Source: Flagellimonas meridianipacifica (lineage in GTDB: Bacteria; Bacteroidota; Bacteroidia; Flavobacteriales; Flavobacteriaceae). From it: DNA of 64,000 nt. The DNA lies in contig NZ_PVYX01000001.1 of the NCBI RefSeq assembly GCF_003001695.1, positions 1,612,001 through 1,676,000 of the forward strand. The letters are read 5' to 3'. The notes below the pieces were generated by a model. It was not told the origin of the DNA and made no database searches. It worked only from the letters and a program-made list of their open reading frames with translations. The number at the start of each line of letters is the position of its first letter. The first letter of the stretch is position 1. A program made the position numbers and the translations under genes. Below, in pieces: positions 34,673 through 44,384 of the stretch.

Positions 34673-35887
34673 TTAACTGATTAATAAACATTCGTCCCAT
34701 GTATTATTCTCGCTAGAAAGATAATCTACCATGACAAGTCCTATTCCGTTTACCCCCTCTAATATGGACAAAAGAGGTTCCCATTGTGGTGGATTGCCCA
34801 TCAGTTGTTTAAATCCTGCATAACCATCGCTATGTACAGCTTTGGAAATACCGTCTTGCATCCAGAATTCATAAGTATCTTCAAATCCTAAATTAGGGTA
34901 CAACTGACTTACTCTTTTAAAAATCTGTGCATTGCCGAATGATCCATGGCAGAATCCTGCATCACTGACAAGCGTGTCACTGGCGGCTCTTCGAGCTGCG
35001 GAATGATTAAATATCCTAAGTGCCAAATTGTTTTCATCATTGCATCCCATTATTTGGTTCATTTTTTCCAAAGTAAGACCTATGCCCAAGTCTCCGTAAC
35101 ACCATGCTACTCTTCCATTGTAGTCATAAGGTTCGTTTTTTGAAGTGGAATGAGGGAATAGGGAATTTCCTGGAGTGTTATTGTTTTCAGTTTCTAAAAT
35201 GAACCGAACTCCTTTTTGAATCAAGTCTTTTGTGGTTTCTTGAAACCCAGGAAATTCATTTAGCCGTAACAATATGTTGATGATAGAAGTCATTCCATGA
35301 GACAATCCAAAACTGCAATCAATGTGGTTGCCAAGTTCTTTAGGGTAATTCCACTTTAGGCCACTTACCGTGGAACTGGAAATCTCTCTTGTTTTATTAA
35401 TGCTGTTTTTAAGAAAATCGAAATATCTAGACTTCAGATTGTTGTTTTTTGTGTTTTTGAAGCGTGTGAAAAAGTAAAATACATATCCTAGCGCACCATG
35501 GAGGAAATCATAATTACCGCTTTGAAAATCAGAAATCATCTGGGCATACAGGAAATCATCCAAAGAAGTTAAAAAATCATCGGTGTCCAAATCAATGAAT
35601 TCGTTTTCATAAAGGTGTTCAATGGTCCATGCAAATCCTGCCAATCCATTGCAAAAAGAAGGATAATTATATCCGTCGTTTATTTTTTCTATGCATTCGG
35701 AAATAATTGATATTCCGAGATCTGCCTGTGAATTATCATTTAAAAGTTTTGCATAATAAAAATGAAATAGGGCGATTCCCGGCAATCCAGATAACACCCC
35801 AAGATTATCAGCCAATTCTTGATATCTACTTTCTGAAACAATTGAAATTTCTTCTAATTTTTTTAATAATTTACCTTCAAAAATCAT
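34673..35887 (-). CDS. LanC-like lanthionine cyclase
   Basis: The 404-residue protein has the LanC alpha-alpha barrel signs: PSFCNGLAGFAW (about 76-87), FGLSHGMTSI with H197, and the zinc ligands C263 (WCYGD), C313 and H314 (FCHGS). LanC adds Cys thiols to dehydrated residues to form thioether rings. It is encoded immediately upstream of the LanB glutamylation gene and in the same direction. All three zinc ligands are present, so the enzyme should be active. Confidence 0.9.
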   Translation of the reverse strand: MIFEGKLLKKLEEISIVSESRYQELADNLGVLSGLPGIALFHFYYAKLLNDNSQADLGISIISECIEKINDGYNYPSFCNGLAGFAWTIEHLYENEFIDLDTDDFLTSLDDFLYAQMISDFQSGNYDFLHGALGYVFYFFTRFKNTKNNNLKSRYFDFLKNSINKTREISSSTVSGLKWNYPKELGNHIDCSFGLSHGMTSIINILLRLNEFPGFQETTKDLIQKGVRFILETENNNTPGNSLFPHSTSKNEPYDYNGRVAWCYGDLGIGLTLEKMNQIMGCNDENNLALRIFNHSAARRAASDTLVSDAGFCHGSFGNAQIFKRVSQLYPNLGFEDTYEFWMQDGISKAVHSDGYAGFKQLMGNPPQWEPLLSILEGVNGIGLVMVDYLSSENNTWDECLLIS

Positions 35888-36103
35888 TAAGTAAAATCTT
35901 ATTAATTTTTAAGAAGATAATGATTTTCTCGCGTTTAAAAACTACTTTTTTGGTTGTTTCAAAGGGAATTAACTAAAATTTCAAATTGAAGGATTATTGG
36001 AGAATGATTACCAAGTTGTATTGAGGTTAAGGAAAAAATGAACTCTAAGTTCTTATAAGACAAAGTCAAATCTGAATTTCACAAAGAGCTATTCATTCAA
36101 AAC

Positions 36104-37417
36104 TTAGACAAACAACTTTCTAATTTCGTAAAATACTCTTTCCAAAATACTCAATTCCTCCAGCACGATTTCAGCAGTCCCTTGCATTTCCTGCCTGAAA
36201 GAGATTTCTTTTCCAAAAGAAGTCGTAAGACCATCTATGGCTATATATAACGTGTAAAGTGCTTGTTCTCCACGTTTAGGCACTTCCGAAATACTTTTTA
36301 CTTCTCCTGCTAGGCTACCCCATTCTTCAAAAGGATAGTTGTCCAGTTTAATTATTACCCGCTGGCCCACTTTTACTTTTCCTGAGTTCCGAATTGGTAA
36401 AGTAACCCGACCAATCATTCCATCCGTATTTTTGGGTACAATAGTAAACAAGACCTCACCTGCCGCCACATTTTGAAACTGATTCCAGACATCGAAAACA
36501 GTTACTACACCATCAATAGGGCTAACGATCAAATATTTCTGTTCCCAAGCTTCCAGCATAGTAATCAGGTTTTGTTTTGCATTTTCCAGTTCTTGGATAT
36601 ACGCGTTTTCGAATTCGGTTCCTTGAATCTTGGCTTTTGTCAGCAAATTGTCAAAATTGGCAATGGCGATTTGGGTATTCGATATATTGGTTAGAAAACC
36701 TTCGTACTGTTGTTGGTCTGCTAAATAAGACCTCGAAGCCTCCTCGTATTCAGCCTTGGAAATAACGCCCTTATCAAATAGCTCTTTATTACGCTCAAAG
36801 TTGTTTTTTGAGAGCGCTAAATCCTGTTCAAATAATAATAGTTGCCTTTTCTGATTTTTGAGGAACCGTTGCTGCTCTTGTAATTGTCTTCCAATTACTT
36901 CAGCTTCTTTAATGTTTGGAGTTAGTGTGCGGAACAAAATAATATTTTGGTAAACTGCTAAATAATTTCCATAAGCAACTTGTAGTTCACCCAACTCTAG
37001 AGAAGCTGGAAATACTTTTTTTAAGGTATCCAGTTCAAGAACAATTGCTTGTCGGGTATTCAACTGATCTTTGAGGTATTGTATATCCTGAAATCTTGCG
37101 GTACTTTCAATTTCTGCCAGTACCTGTCCTTTGTTTACCTGTTCATTTGCGGCTATCAATACTTGTTCCAATCTTCCGGAAGTTCGTCCCACTAGATACA
37201 CCGGGGGGTTTTTGCTGGTTATAACGATTCCAGCTGGAATAATGTCATTGTAGCTAATGACGGCAGTTCCCAACAGAAGCAATATGACAATGCCCGAAAT
37301 CAATGAAATTCCCCATTGAATCATCCAATTAGGAGTCTTTCCTAGAATTTCTTTTACCTGATCGGATCTCTCGTTCGGTAAATCCAACTTTGTATTTCTA
37401 ATCTCTTTTTCTACCAT
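36104..37417 (-). CDS. HlyD family efflux adaptor
   Basis: A 437-residue periplasmic adaptor: cytoplasmic N terminus, one transmembrane helix near 35-57, a lipoyl-like half (SGRLEQVLIAANEQVNKGQVLAEIES), long coiled-coil helices (about 110-290), and the second half (YLIVSPIDGVVTVFDVWN) with a beta-barrel domain. It links the peptide exporter to an outer-membrane channel. It begins 2 bases from the end of the ABC transporter gene. A gap of 216 bases separates it from lanC and may hold a separate promoter. Confidence 0.92.
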   Translation of the reverse strand: MVEKEIRNTKLDLPNERSDQVKEILGKTPNWMIQWGISLISGIVILLLLGTAVISYNDIIPAGIVITSKNPPVYLVGRTSGRLEQVLIAANEQVNKGQVLAEIESTARFQDIQYLKDQLNTRQAIVLELDTLKKVFPASLELGELQVAYGNYLAVYQNIILFRTLTPNIKEAEVIGRQLQEQQRFLKNQKRQLLLFEQDLALSKNNFERNKELFDKGVISKAEYEEASRSYLADQQQYEGFLTNISNTQIAIANFDNLLTKAKIQGTEFENAYIQELENAKQNLITMLEAWEQKYLIVSPIDGVVTVFDVWNQFQNVAAGEVLFTIVPKNTDGMIGRVTLPIRNSGKVKVGQRVIIKLDNYPFEEWGSLAGEVKSISEVPKRGEQALYTLYIAIDGLTTSFGKEISFRQEMQGTAEIVLEELSILERVFYEIRKLFV

Positions 37418-37418
37418 C

Positions 37419-39623
37419 TTACTGACCTAGTTCTAGTTGGTTTTTAACCAAGGAATAATAAAGCCCCCTTTTAGAGGTTAACTGTTTATGGTTTCCCCTT
37501 TCGGCTATTTTTCCTTTATCCAAAACGATGATTTGATCGGCGTTTTTTACGGTACTTAAGCGGTGCGCTACGACCACAACTGTCTTTCCTTTGTAGAAAG
37601 ACTCTAGTTTTTCCATAATTACCTTTTCGTTGTTTGCATCTAAAGCGCTTGTGGCTTCATCGAAGAAAAGATAGTTGGGATTTTTGTAGACGGCCCTTGC
37701 AATTAAAACGCGTTGTTTTTGTCCTCCGCTGATACTTATCCCAGAGCTACCAATTTTCGTATTAAAACCGGATGGTAATTGTTCAATGAATTTTGATATG
37801 TTTGCAATATCTATGGACTTTATTAGACTCTTACGGTCGATGATGCCCTCCGAATTCGATTCTGTAATGTTCCTTGCTATGGTGTCACCAAATAGGAAAC
37901 CTTCCTGCATCACAGTACCACAATTTTTTCTCCAGAAAGTGGTGCCCAGATTTTTTAGTTGAGTTCGTCCCACAAAAATATTTCCAGTTGTGGGCTCATA
38001 GAATTTTAACAATAGTTTTATCAATGTGGTTTTTCCGCTACCGCTGGCTCCAACAATGGCTGTAATCTTTCCTTCGGGAATTTTAAATGAAATATTGTCC
38101 AGAATCTTAGGCGAATTTTTACCTCCATATTGAAAAGTCAAATTGTTTAACTGAATCGTTCGATTTTCCGGCAGTTCCTTTATGGGCTCAAGATTTTCAT
38201 TTTCTTCATCATCCTTTTCATGTATTTCTGAAAGTCTCTCCAAACTTATTTTAGCGTCTTGACCCGTTTGGATAAAAGTGATAAAGTTGTTTATAGGTAG
38301 ATTCAATTGGCCAATTATATATTGCACCGACAACATCATACCCAAAGTTAGATTACCATCTATGACGGCCTTAGCCGCAACAAATGTGATAAGGATGTTT
38401 TTTAGCTCATTAAAGAAACGGCCACCTACATTTTGGGTTTGTGTTAAAGCTAAACTCTTTAATGAAACCTTAAAGAGCTTTATCTGAATCGCCTCCCATT
38501 CCCATCTTCTGCGTCTTTCTGAGCCATTTAGCTTAATCTCCTGCATTCCCGAAATGAGTTGGTAAATACTACTTTGATTATCTGCTGCCTGGTCAAATCT
38601 TTTGTAGTCCAAGTCAGCACGTTTTTTTAAAAAAAGCATAGTCCATCCGACATAAACCAAAGAACCAATCATGAAGATGGAGAAGATCATCAAATTATAA
38701 TAGGCTAGGACTACTCCAAAAACTATAATGTTGAATGCTGAAAAAATTGTATTCAAAGTAGTGCTGGAAAGAAAATCTTGGATTCTATCGTGATCGTAGA
38801 TACGTTGAATAATGTCACCAGTATTCTTAGAATCAAAAAAAGCAATTGGCAGGCGCATGAGTTTGATTAGAAAATCGGAAATCAAATTAATATTGATACG
38901 GCTGGTCACATGCAGTAGAATCCAGCTTCTAATGACTTCTACGGTCGTTTGCGAAACGAAGAGGGTTAATTGTGCAATTAATATCAGGTAAATGAAATTG
39001 ATGTTTTGGTAATTGATGCCATAATCAACAATTGACTGAGTTAGAAATGGAAAAACCAGTTGTAAGATGCTGCCTATGAGAAGACCTAAAAAAAGCTGTA
39101 CTATGTACCTTGAGTAGGGTTTGAAATATGAAGTCAGAAACTTAAAACCCATTTTTGGTTCTTCCTCTTCACCAAAATCAAAAAATTTAGGGGTAGTCTC
39201 GAACAGAAGTAAATATCCGTCAGAATTCTGATTGGCTCTTTTTCCTATCCAACCTTGGATAAAATCGTTTTTGGAGTATGTCACCAATCCATGCGCGGGA
39301 TCGGCCACATATACTTTGTCCTTGGATATTTTATACACAACGACAAAATGGCGCTGTCGCCAATGTGCTATGCAAGGGAGTGGGACCTCTTCGTAAAGCG
39401 TTTTGAAATCGACACTTACCGCTAAGGTGTGAAAGCCGATAGTTTCTGCAGCCTCTGCTATTCCACCAATAGAAACTCCCTCACGGGTGATATTAGATTT
39501 TTTTCGTAAAAAATCTACAGAATATGATCTTCCATAGTGTTTAGAAATCATTCGCAGACAGGTAGGACCACAGTCCATTTGGTCAAGCTGTCTATAAAAA
39601 GGAAATGACCCTACACGAAACAT
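37419..39623 (-). CDS. Peptidase-containing ABC exporter (C39 peptidase, PCAT)
   Basis: The 734-residue protein joins a C39 cysteine-peptidase domain (DCGPTC with catalytic C18; HWRQRHFVVVYK with the His; VADPAHG with the Asp), a six-helix membrane domain (about 165-450), and an ATPase with Walker A GASGSGKTTLIKL, signature SGGQKQR and Walker B YLFFDEATSAL. Such exporters cut leader peptides after double glycine and export the core. The precursor at 31320-31481 has the matching GG site. It is the most upstream gene of the leftward operon. Confidence 0.95.
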   Translation of the reverse strand: MFRVGSFPFYRQLDQMDCGPTCLRMISKHYGRSYSVDFLRKKSNITREGVSIGGIAEAAETIGFHTLAVSVDFKTLYEEVPLPCIAHWRQRHFVVVYKISKDKVYVADPAHGLVTYSKNDFIQGWIGKRANQNSDGYLLLFETTPKFFDFGEEEEPKMGFKFLTSYFKPYSRYIVQLFLGLLIGSILQLVFPFLTQSIVDYGINYQNINFIYLILIAQLTLFVSQTTVEVIRSWILLHVTSRININLISDFLIKLMRLPIAFFDSKNTGDIIQRIYDHDRIQDFLSSTTLNTIFSAFNIIVFGVVLAYYNLMIFSIFMIGSLVYVGWTMLFLKKRADLDYKRFDQAADNQSSIYQLISGMQEIKLNGSERRRRWEWEAIQIKLFKVSLKSLALTQTQNVGGRFFNELKNILITFVAAKAVIDGNLTLGMMLSVQYIIGQLNLPINNFITFIQTGQDAKISLERLSEIHEKDDEENENLEPIKELPENRTIQLNNLTFQYGGKNSPKILDNISFKIPEGKITAIVGASGSGKTTLIKLLLKFYEPTTGNIFVGRTQLKNLGTTFWRKNCGTVMQEGFLFGDTIARNITESNSEGIIDRKSLIKSIDIANISKFIEQLPSGFNTKIGSSGISISGGQKQRVLIARAVYKNPNYLFFDEATSALDANNEKVIMEKLESFYKGKTVVVVAHRLSTVKNADQIIVLDKGKIAERGNHKQLTSKRGLYYSLVKNQLELGQ

Positions 39624-39940
39624 ACTGAAAAATACGATTTGGAAAGTATAATATTACATCAAATACAGAATTTTCCCTTTATTTTAACAGTATTATTTCA
39701 TTCTATTGTTTACTTCATCCTACTTTATCAAGATTTAGAAGTCATTCTATTTTAGATTTTCGCGAAGGCATTTCCATTAATCATACCTGTAATGAAAGCA
39801 TTTATCCAAAAGGATTTACTTCTTTAACTTTTGATGTAGGTTGGTTCTTTAAAAAGAACTATATTTGCACCCGCTTTTAGCGAAAAACAATTTTGAAAGA
39901 ATTAATAATAAGGGTCGGGCACCCTACAAATTAATGTGAT
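39624..39940. other. Divergent intergenic region between the exporter and rpsP
   Basis: 317 bases. It contains a probable rpsP promoter, with TATATTTG at 39860-39867 and a TTG at 39841-39843, spaced 16 bases. Promoters for the leftward lanthipeptide operon must lie here too but I cannot point to one. No small gene is supported. Confidence 0.45.
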
Positions 39941-40540
39941 ATGCCAGTAAAAATTAGACTTCAGAGACACGGTAAAAAAGGTAAACCTTTCTATTGGGTA
40001 GTTGCCGCCGATTCAAGATCAAAAAGAGATGGTAAATTTTTGGAAAAGTTGGGAACTTATAATCCCAATACAAATCCTGCTACCATCAATTTAGACGTTG
40101 ATAGTTCCGTAAAATGGTTGCAAAACGGAGCACAACCTACCGATACCGCTCGTGCTATCCTTTCGTATAAGGGAGTGATGTTAAAAAACCATTTGTTGGG
40201 TGGTGTGCGAAAAGGCGCATTAACAGAAGAGCAGGTTGAAGAGAAGTTTAATGCTTGGTTGGAAGAAAAAGAAAAAGGTATCCAAGCTAAAGTAGATGGT
40301 TTGGACAAGGCTAAAGCGGATGCAAAAGCCAAAGCGTTGGAAGCTGAAAAAGAAGTAAATGAAAAGCGAATTGCCGCTGCCCTTCCTGAAGTAGAAGAAG
40401 AAGTTGCAGAAGAAGGCACTCCTGCTGAACCTACGGAAGCCGCTGCAGAGGAAGCAACTGAAACAGTTGAAGCTACTGCTGAGGAAACTGCTCCTGCTGA
40501 AGAAGCTCCGGCTACTGAGGCTTCTGCCGAGGAAGAATAA
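39941..40540 (+). CDS. rpsP: 30S ribosomal protein S16
   Basis: The N-terminal 80 residues are a standard S16 (MPVKIRLQRHGKKGKPFYWVV; RDGKFLEKLGTYNPN). The remainder to residue 199 is a Lys/Glu-rich helix and a very acidic Ala/Glu/Thr/Pro tail, a common extension in Bacteroidota and longer than the roughly 82 residues of Escherichia coli. It opens an operon with rimM 11 bases downstream. Its function is in assembly of the small ribosomal subunit. Confidence 0.97.
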   Translation: MPVKIRLQRHGKKGKPFYWVVAADSRSKRDGKFLEKLGTYNPNTNPATINLDVDSSVKWLQNGAQPTDTARAILSYKGVMLKNHLLGGVRKGALTEEQVEEKFNAWLEEKEKGIQAKVDGLDKAKADAKAKALEAEKEVNEKRIAAALPEVEEEVAEEGTPAEPTEAAAEEATETVEATAEETAPAEEAPATEASAEEE

Positions 40541-40551
40541 ATAAGATATCG

Positions 40552-41076
40552 ATGCGCAAGGAAGATTGTTTCTACCTGGGCAAAGTCGTATCAAAATATA
40601 GTTTTAAGGGTGAAGTATTGGTAAAATTGGATACCGACGAACCCGAAATCTACGAAAACATGGAATCAGTTTTTGTTTCATTGGGAAACAACCTGGTTCC
40701 ATTTTTTATTGACCGCTGTCGATTGCATAAATCCGCATTGCTTCGTATTGATTTTGAAGAAGTAAAGGATGAGGCCACCGCAGATAAAATATTGGGGTCA
40801 GAGTTATATCTTCCCTTACAAATGCTCCCTCCTCTTTCCGGAAATAAGTTCTATTTCCATGAAGTCATAGGCTTTACATTAATGGATGAAGTACACGGGA
40901 ATATCGGTGTCATCAAGGCTGTAAACGACAGTGCTTCCCAAGAACTTTTTGAAGTGGACAAAGACGGGAAAGAATTGCTGATTCCTGTTAATGATGACAT
41001 CATCACCAAAGTGGATAGGGAATCAAAGACCATTCATGTCAGAACCCCGGATGGTCTGGTGGAATTGTATCTTTAA
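40552..41076 (+). CDS. rimM: 16S rRNA processing protein RimM
   Basis: The 174-residue product has the RimM N-terminal barrel (GKVVSKYSFKGEVLVKLDTDEPEIY) and a C-terminal PRC-barrel (GFTLMDEVHGNIGVIKAV...LIPVNDDIITKVD). It helps mature the 30S head by binding S19 and is encoded between rpsP and the tRNA methyltransferase gene, a common arrangement. Confidence 0.95.
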   Translation: MRKEDCFYLGKVVSKYSFKGEVLVKLDTDEPEIYENMESVFVSLGNNLVPFFIDRCRLHKSALLRIDFEEVKDEATADKILGSELYLPLQMLPPLSGNKFYFHEVIGFTLMDEVHGNIGVIKAVNDSASQELFEVDKDGKELLIPVNDDIITKVDRESKTIHVRTPDGLVELYL

Positions 41077-41078
41077 AG

Positions 41079-41795
41079 ATGATGTCAGACCCTTTTAAAT
41101 TCAAACAATTTACCGTTCACCAAGATAAATGCGCCATGAAGGTGGGAACGGATGGTGTGCTTTTGGGTGCATGGACTTCTTTAGAACGTCATCCCAATAG
41201 TATTTTGGATATTGGTGCAGGTACGGGAGTAATTGCTCTACAAATGGCGCAGCGCTCAACAGCTGAGTTGGTTGATGCCATTGAATTGGATGACAACGCA
41301 TATGAGCAGTGCGTAGAGAATTTTGAGCGGTCACCCTGGGCGGATAGGTTGTTTTGTTATCACTCTGGCCTGGACGAGTTTGTTGACGAGATGGACGAAA
41401 AGTATGATTTAATCATTTCCAATCCGCCTTTTTACGAAGAACAGGTTTCTAGTGGGGATGCTCCACGAGATGCTGCTCGTCAGAATCAATCCTTACCTTT
41501 TAATGAGTTGCTGAAAGGAGTATCCAAGTTGCTTGATAATGAAGGATTGTTTTCCGTCATTATTCCATTTAAATCAGAAGAATCATTCAATAAAATTGCC
41601 AAGGATAAAGGTCTTTACGCTAACCGTATAACCAGGGTCCGAGGGAATGCTTCTACCGAAATCAAGCGCAGTATGATGCAATTTGGATTTGCCAAAGTGA
41701 CTCCAAAAGAAACTGAATTGGTGATTGAGAAATCTCGACATCAATACACGCGGGACTATGTTGAGCTGACCAAAGACTTCTATCTAAAAATGTAA
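41079..41795 (+). CDS. trmN6: tRNA1(Val) (adenine(37)-N6)-methyltransferase
   Basis: A 238-residue Rossmann methyltransferase with the SAM-binding LDIGAGTGVIALQMAQR and the adenine-N6 catalytic motif ISNPPFYEE. The N-terminal FKQFTVHQDKCAMKVGTDGVLLGAW is typical of the YfiC/TrmN6 family that methylates A37 of tRNA-Val. It starts 2 bases after rimM, so is translated from the same message. Confidence 0.9.
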   Translation: MMSDPFKFKQFTVHQDKCAMKVGTDGVLLGAWTSLERHPNSILDIGAGTGVIALQMAQRSTAELVDAIELDDNAYEQCVENFERSPWADRLFCYHSGLDEFVDEMDEKYDLIISNPPFYEEQVSSGDAPRDAARQNQSLPFNELLKGVSKLLDNEGLFSVIIPFKSEESFNKIAKDKGLYANRITRVRGNASTEIKRSMMQFGFAKVTPKETELVIEKSRHQYTRDYVELTKDFYLKM

Positions 41796-41805
41796 TTCAC
41801 ACATC

Positions 41806-41835
41806 TTGTAGTGTTGTATTTCCTTCCTACCTTTG
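41806..41835 (+). promoter_or_regulatory. Promoter of the acyl-CoA dehydrogenase gene
   Basis: TTG at 41806-41808 and TACCTTTG at 41828-41835 with exactly 19 bases between, the Bacteroidota consensus. The start codon at 41852 follows by 16 bases, so the leader is very short. Confidence 0.75.
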
Positions 41836-41851
41836 GTCAAAACAGTTTTGC

Positions 41852-43030
41852 ATGAAACCTGATTTGTTTGAAGCCCCTGATTACTATAATCTAGACGATT
41901 TACTTTCCGAAGAACATAAATTGGTTCGCGATGCGGCCAGACAGTGGGTAAAGCGAGATATTTCACCCATTATTGAAGAATATGCCCAGAAAGCGGAATT
42001 TCCCAAGCAGATTATTGGTGGACTGGCAGAAATTGGGGCGTTCGGGCCATACATTCCTGAAGAATACGGTGGGGCCGGACTGGACCAAATCAGTTATGGG
42101 CTAATCATGCAGGAGATAGAAAGAGGAGATAGTGGTGTACGTTCAACTGCGTCCGTACAGTCTTCTTTGGTCATGTATCCCATTTTTGCTTATGGTACCG
42201 AGGAACAGCGAAAAAAGTACTTGCCAAAATTGGCTTCAGGTGAATGGATGGGTTGTTTTGGATTGACTGAACCAAATCATGGTTCCAATCCAGGTGGAAT
42301 GGAGACCAAATACAAAGATACGGGCGACCACTATTTGTTGAACGGGGCCAAACTCTGGATTTCGAATTCACCCTTTGCTGATGTTGCCGTAGTTTGGGCC
42401 AAAAACGAAGAAGGCCGTATCCATGGACTGATTGTGGAACGGGGAATGGAAGGATTTTCCACTCCAGAAACACATAATAAATGGTCGTTACGCGCTTCGG
42501 CAACCGGAGAACTGATTTTTGACAATGTAAAGGTTCCCAAAGAAAATCTACTACCGAATAAAACTGGGCTTGGAGCTCCGTTAGGTTGTTTGGATTCCGC
42601 TCGCTATGGAATTGCTTGGGGAGCTATTGGCGCTGCGATGGATTGTTATGACACCGCATTGCGCTATGCAAAAGAGCGAATCCAATTTGGGAAGCCTATT
42701 GCGGCTACCCAATTGCAGCAGAAAAAATTGGCCGAAATGATTACCGAAATCACCAAAGCTCAGTTATTGGCATTTCGTTTGGGACAATTAAAGAATGAGG
42801 GCAGAGCAACTACGGCACAAATCTCAATGGCCAAACGAAACAATGTGGAAATGGCCATCAAGATAGCAAGGGAAGCCCGTCAAGTATTGGGTGGAATGGG
42901 AATTACTGGGGAATACAGTATTATGCGCCATATGATGAATCTGGAGAGCGTAATTACTTATGAAGGTACCCACGACATCCACCTTTTGATAACCGGAGCT
43001 GACATCACAGGACACCCCGCTTTTAAGTAG
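41852..43030 (+). CDS. Glutaryl-CoA dehydrogenase-like acyl-CoA dehydrogenase
   Basis: The 392-residue flavoprotein has the acyl-CoA dehydrogenase domains in order. GCFGLTEPNHGSNPGGMET (FAD/substrate loop), LLNGAKLWISNSPFADV, SARYGIAWGAIGAAMDCYD and VITYEGTHDIHLL with the catalytic Glu are all close to glutaryl-CoA dehydrogenases of lysine and tryptophan breakdown. The length is normal. Function as glutaryl-CoA dehydrogenase is likely but other substrates cannot be excluded. It has its own promoter. Confidence 0.88.
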   Translation: MKPDLFEAPDYYNLDDLLSEEHKLVRDAARQWVKRDISPIIEEYAQKAEFPKQIIGGLAEIGAFGPYIPEEYGGAGLDQISYGLIMQEIERGDSGVRSTASVQSSLVMYPIFAYGTEEQRKKYLPKLASGEWMGCFGLTEPNHGSNPGGMETKYKDTGDHYLLNGAKLWISNSPFADVAVVWAKNEEGRIHGLIVERGMEGFSTPETHNKWSLRASATGELIFDNVKVPKENLLPNKTGLGAPLGCLDSARYGIAWGAIGAAMDCYDTALRYAKERIQFGKPIAATQLQQKKLAEMITEITKAQLLAFRLGQLKNEGRATTAQISMAKRNNVEMAIKIAREARQVLGGMGITGEYSIMRHMMNLESVITYEGTHDIHLLITGADITGHPAFK

Positions 43031-43107
43031 GATTTTGCTATCAATGGCGACTGTATTGTTTGTTTTCAATTCTTTTTTCGCTAAAACTTCCCCGTAAATT
43101 TGAATGT

Positions 43108-44382
43108 ATGGATACCAACCCTAGGAGAAAATTCTTAAAGCGGATGGGGCAGGGTGCCTTGGGTTCTTTGACACTCCCTGTTTTTGGAAATTCGTTGCAA
43201 ACGCACTGGAATTCCATTGGACTAAATACATCTGAAGAGGGTTCGGAAGACTTTTGGCATTTGGTAAAATCTCAATTCAATTTGGCAGAAGGACTTCATT
43301 ACTTTAACAATGCTTCACTAGGTGCGTCTTCAACCCACATACAACAGGCAACTCATCATTTCAGAAATGTTTTGGACGGTTTTCCCTCTAGATACATGTG
43401 GGGTGGTTGGGAAGACGAAAAAGAGGAAGTTCGAAAAAAAGTGGCTGATTTGTTTTCAGTTTCTTCCGAAGAAATCGCCTTGATTCATAACACTACCGAG
43501 GGTATGAACCTAATTGCCCGTAGTTTTGACCTTAAACCTGGTGACGAGGTGATATTAGCAAATCATGAACATGCTAGTGGTACTATTCCATGGGAGGTTT
43601 GGCAAGAAACTAAAGGGATTAAATTGGTGCGTCCAGAATTACCCATTCTTCCTGAATCAGTATCAGATTTGATAAATGTTTATGAAAAAGCCATCACACC
43701 AAGGACCAAAGTAATTTCCATGTGCCATATCGTCAATACCAATGGAATGATTTTGCCTGTTAAAGAGGTTTCAAAAATGGCTCATGAAAAAGGTATTTTG
43801 GTAGGTGTGGACGGTGCACAGTCCGCGGGGATGTTTACCATTGATTTAAAGGAATTGGATTGTGATTTCTACACCGCAAGCTCCCACAAATGGTTGTTCT
43901 CCCCAAAAGGTGTTGGTATTTTTTATGCGAAAGAAGAAAGCCAAGAACAACTTAAACCCTTAATGGTAGCGCGGGGTCATAAAGACAAAAGTATACGCAG
44001 ATTGGAGAACTACAATACTAGAAACCTTGCTGAAGTTTTAGGATTGGGAGCATCAATAGACTTTCATAATACCCTTGGTACAAGCCGTATTCACCAGCGT
44101 ACATATGAGCTAAAAAAATATTTCCGTTCAAAAATTAAGGAAGACCAGAGGTTCACCATAAAAACTCCGGCATTGGATGAACTTTCAGCGGCAATCCAGG
44201 TCGTTGAGGTCAATGGGAAAGATGTAAAAGCCGTGAAGGAAGAACTTTGGAACAAGTACGGTATTGATTGCCGTCCCATGTCGAGCCATAATTTAAATGC
44301 ACTACGTCTCTCCTTTGCCATTTATATTACCAAAAAAGATATTGATTATCTTGTGGATGCTCTGCAAGACTTAGCTGGATAA
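43108..44382 (+). CDS. Class V aminotransferase-fold PLP enzyme with Tat-like leader
   Basis: The product of about 424 residues starts MDTNPRRKFLKRMGQGALGSLTLP, a twin-arginine signal, then a class V aminotransferase fold with GVDGAQSAG and the PLP-lysine motif SSHKWLFSPKGVG. These enzymes include isopenicillin-N epimerase-like and cysteine desulfurase-like proteins. Periplasmic location is inferred from the leader. ATG at 43108 is chosen because it gives the RR motif near the start; a TAAATTTG -10-like box lies at 43095-43102, upstream of it. Confidence 0.83.
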   Translation: MDTNPRRKFLKRMGQGALGSLTLPVFGNSLQTHWNSIGLNTSEEGSEDFWHLVKSQFNLAEGLHYFNNASLGASSTHIQQATHHFRNVLDGFPSRYMWGGWEDEKEEVRKKVADLFSVSSEEIALIHNTTEGMNLIARSFDLKPGDEVILANHEHASGTIPWEVWQETKGIKLVRPELPILPESVSDLINVYEKAITPRTKVISMCHIVNTNGMILPVKEVSKMAHEKGILVGVDGAQSAGMFTIDLKELDCDFYTASSHKWLFSPKGVGIFYAKEESQEQLKPLMVARGHKDKSIRRLENYNTRNLAEVLGLGASIDFHNTLGTSRIHQRTYELKKYFRSKIKEDQRFTIKTPALDELSAAIQVVEVNGKDVKAVKEELWNKYGIDCRPMSSHNLNALRLSFAIYITKKDIDYLVDALQDLAG

Positions 44383-44384
44383 TT

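Noticed and set aside
35888..36103. Small gene between lanC and the HlyD adaptor gene
   Set aside because: Only very short frames interrupted by stops; nothing precursor-like.
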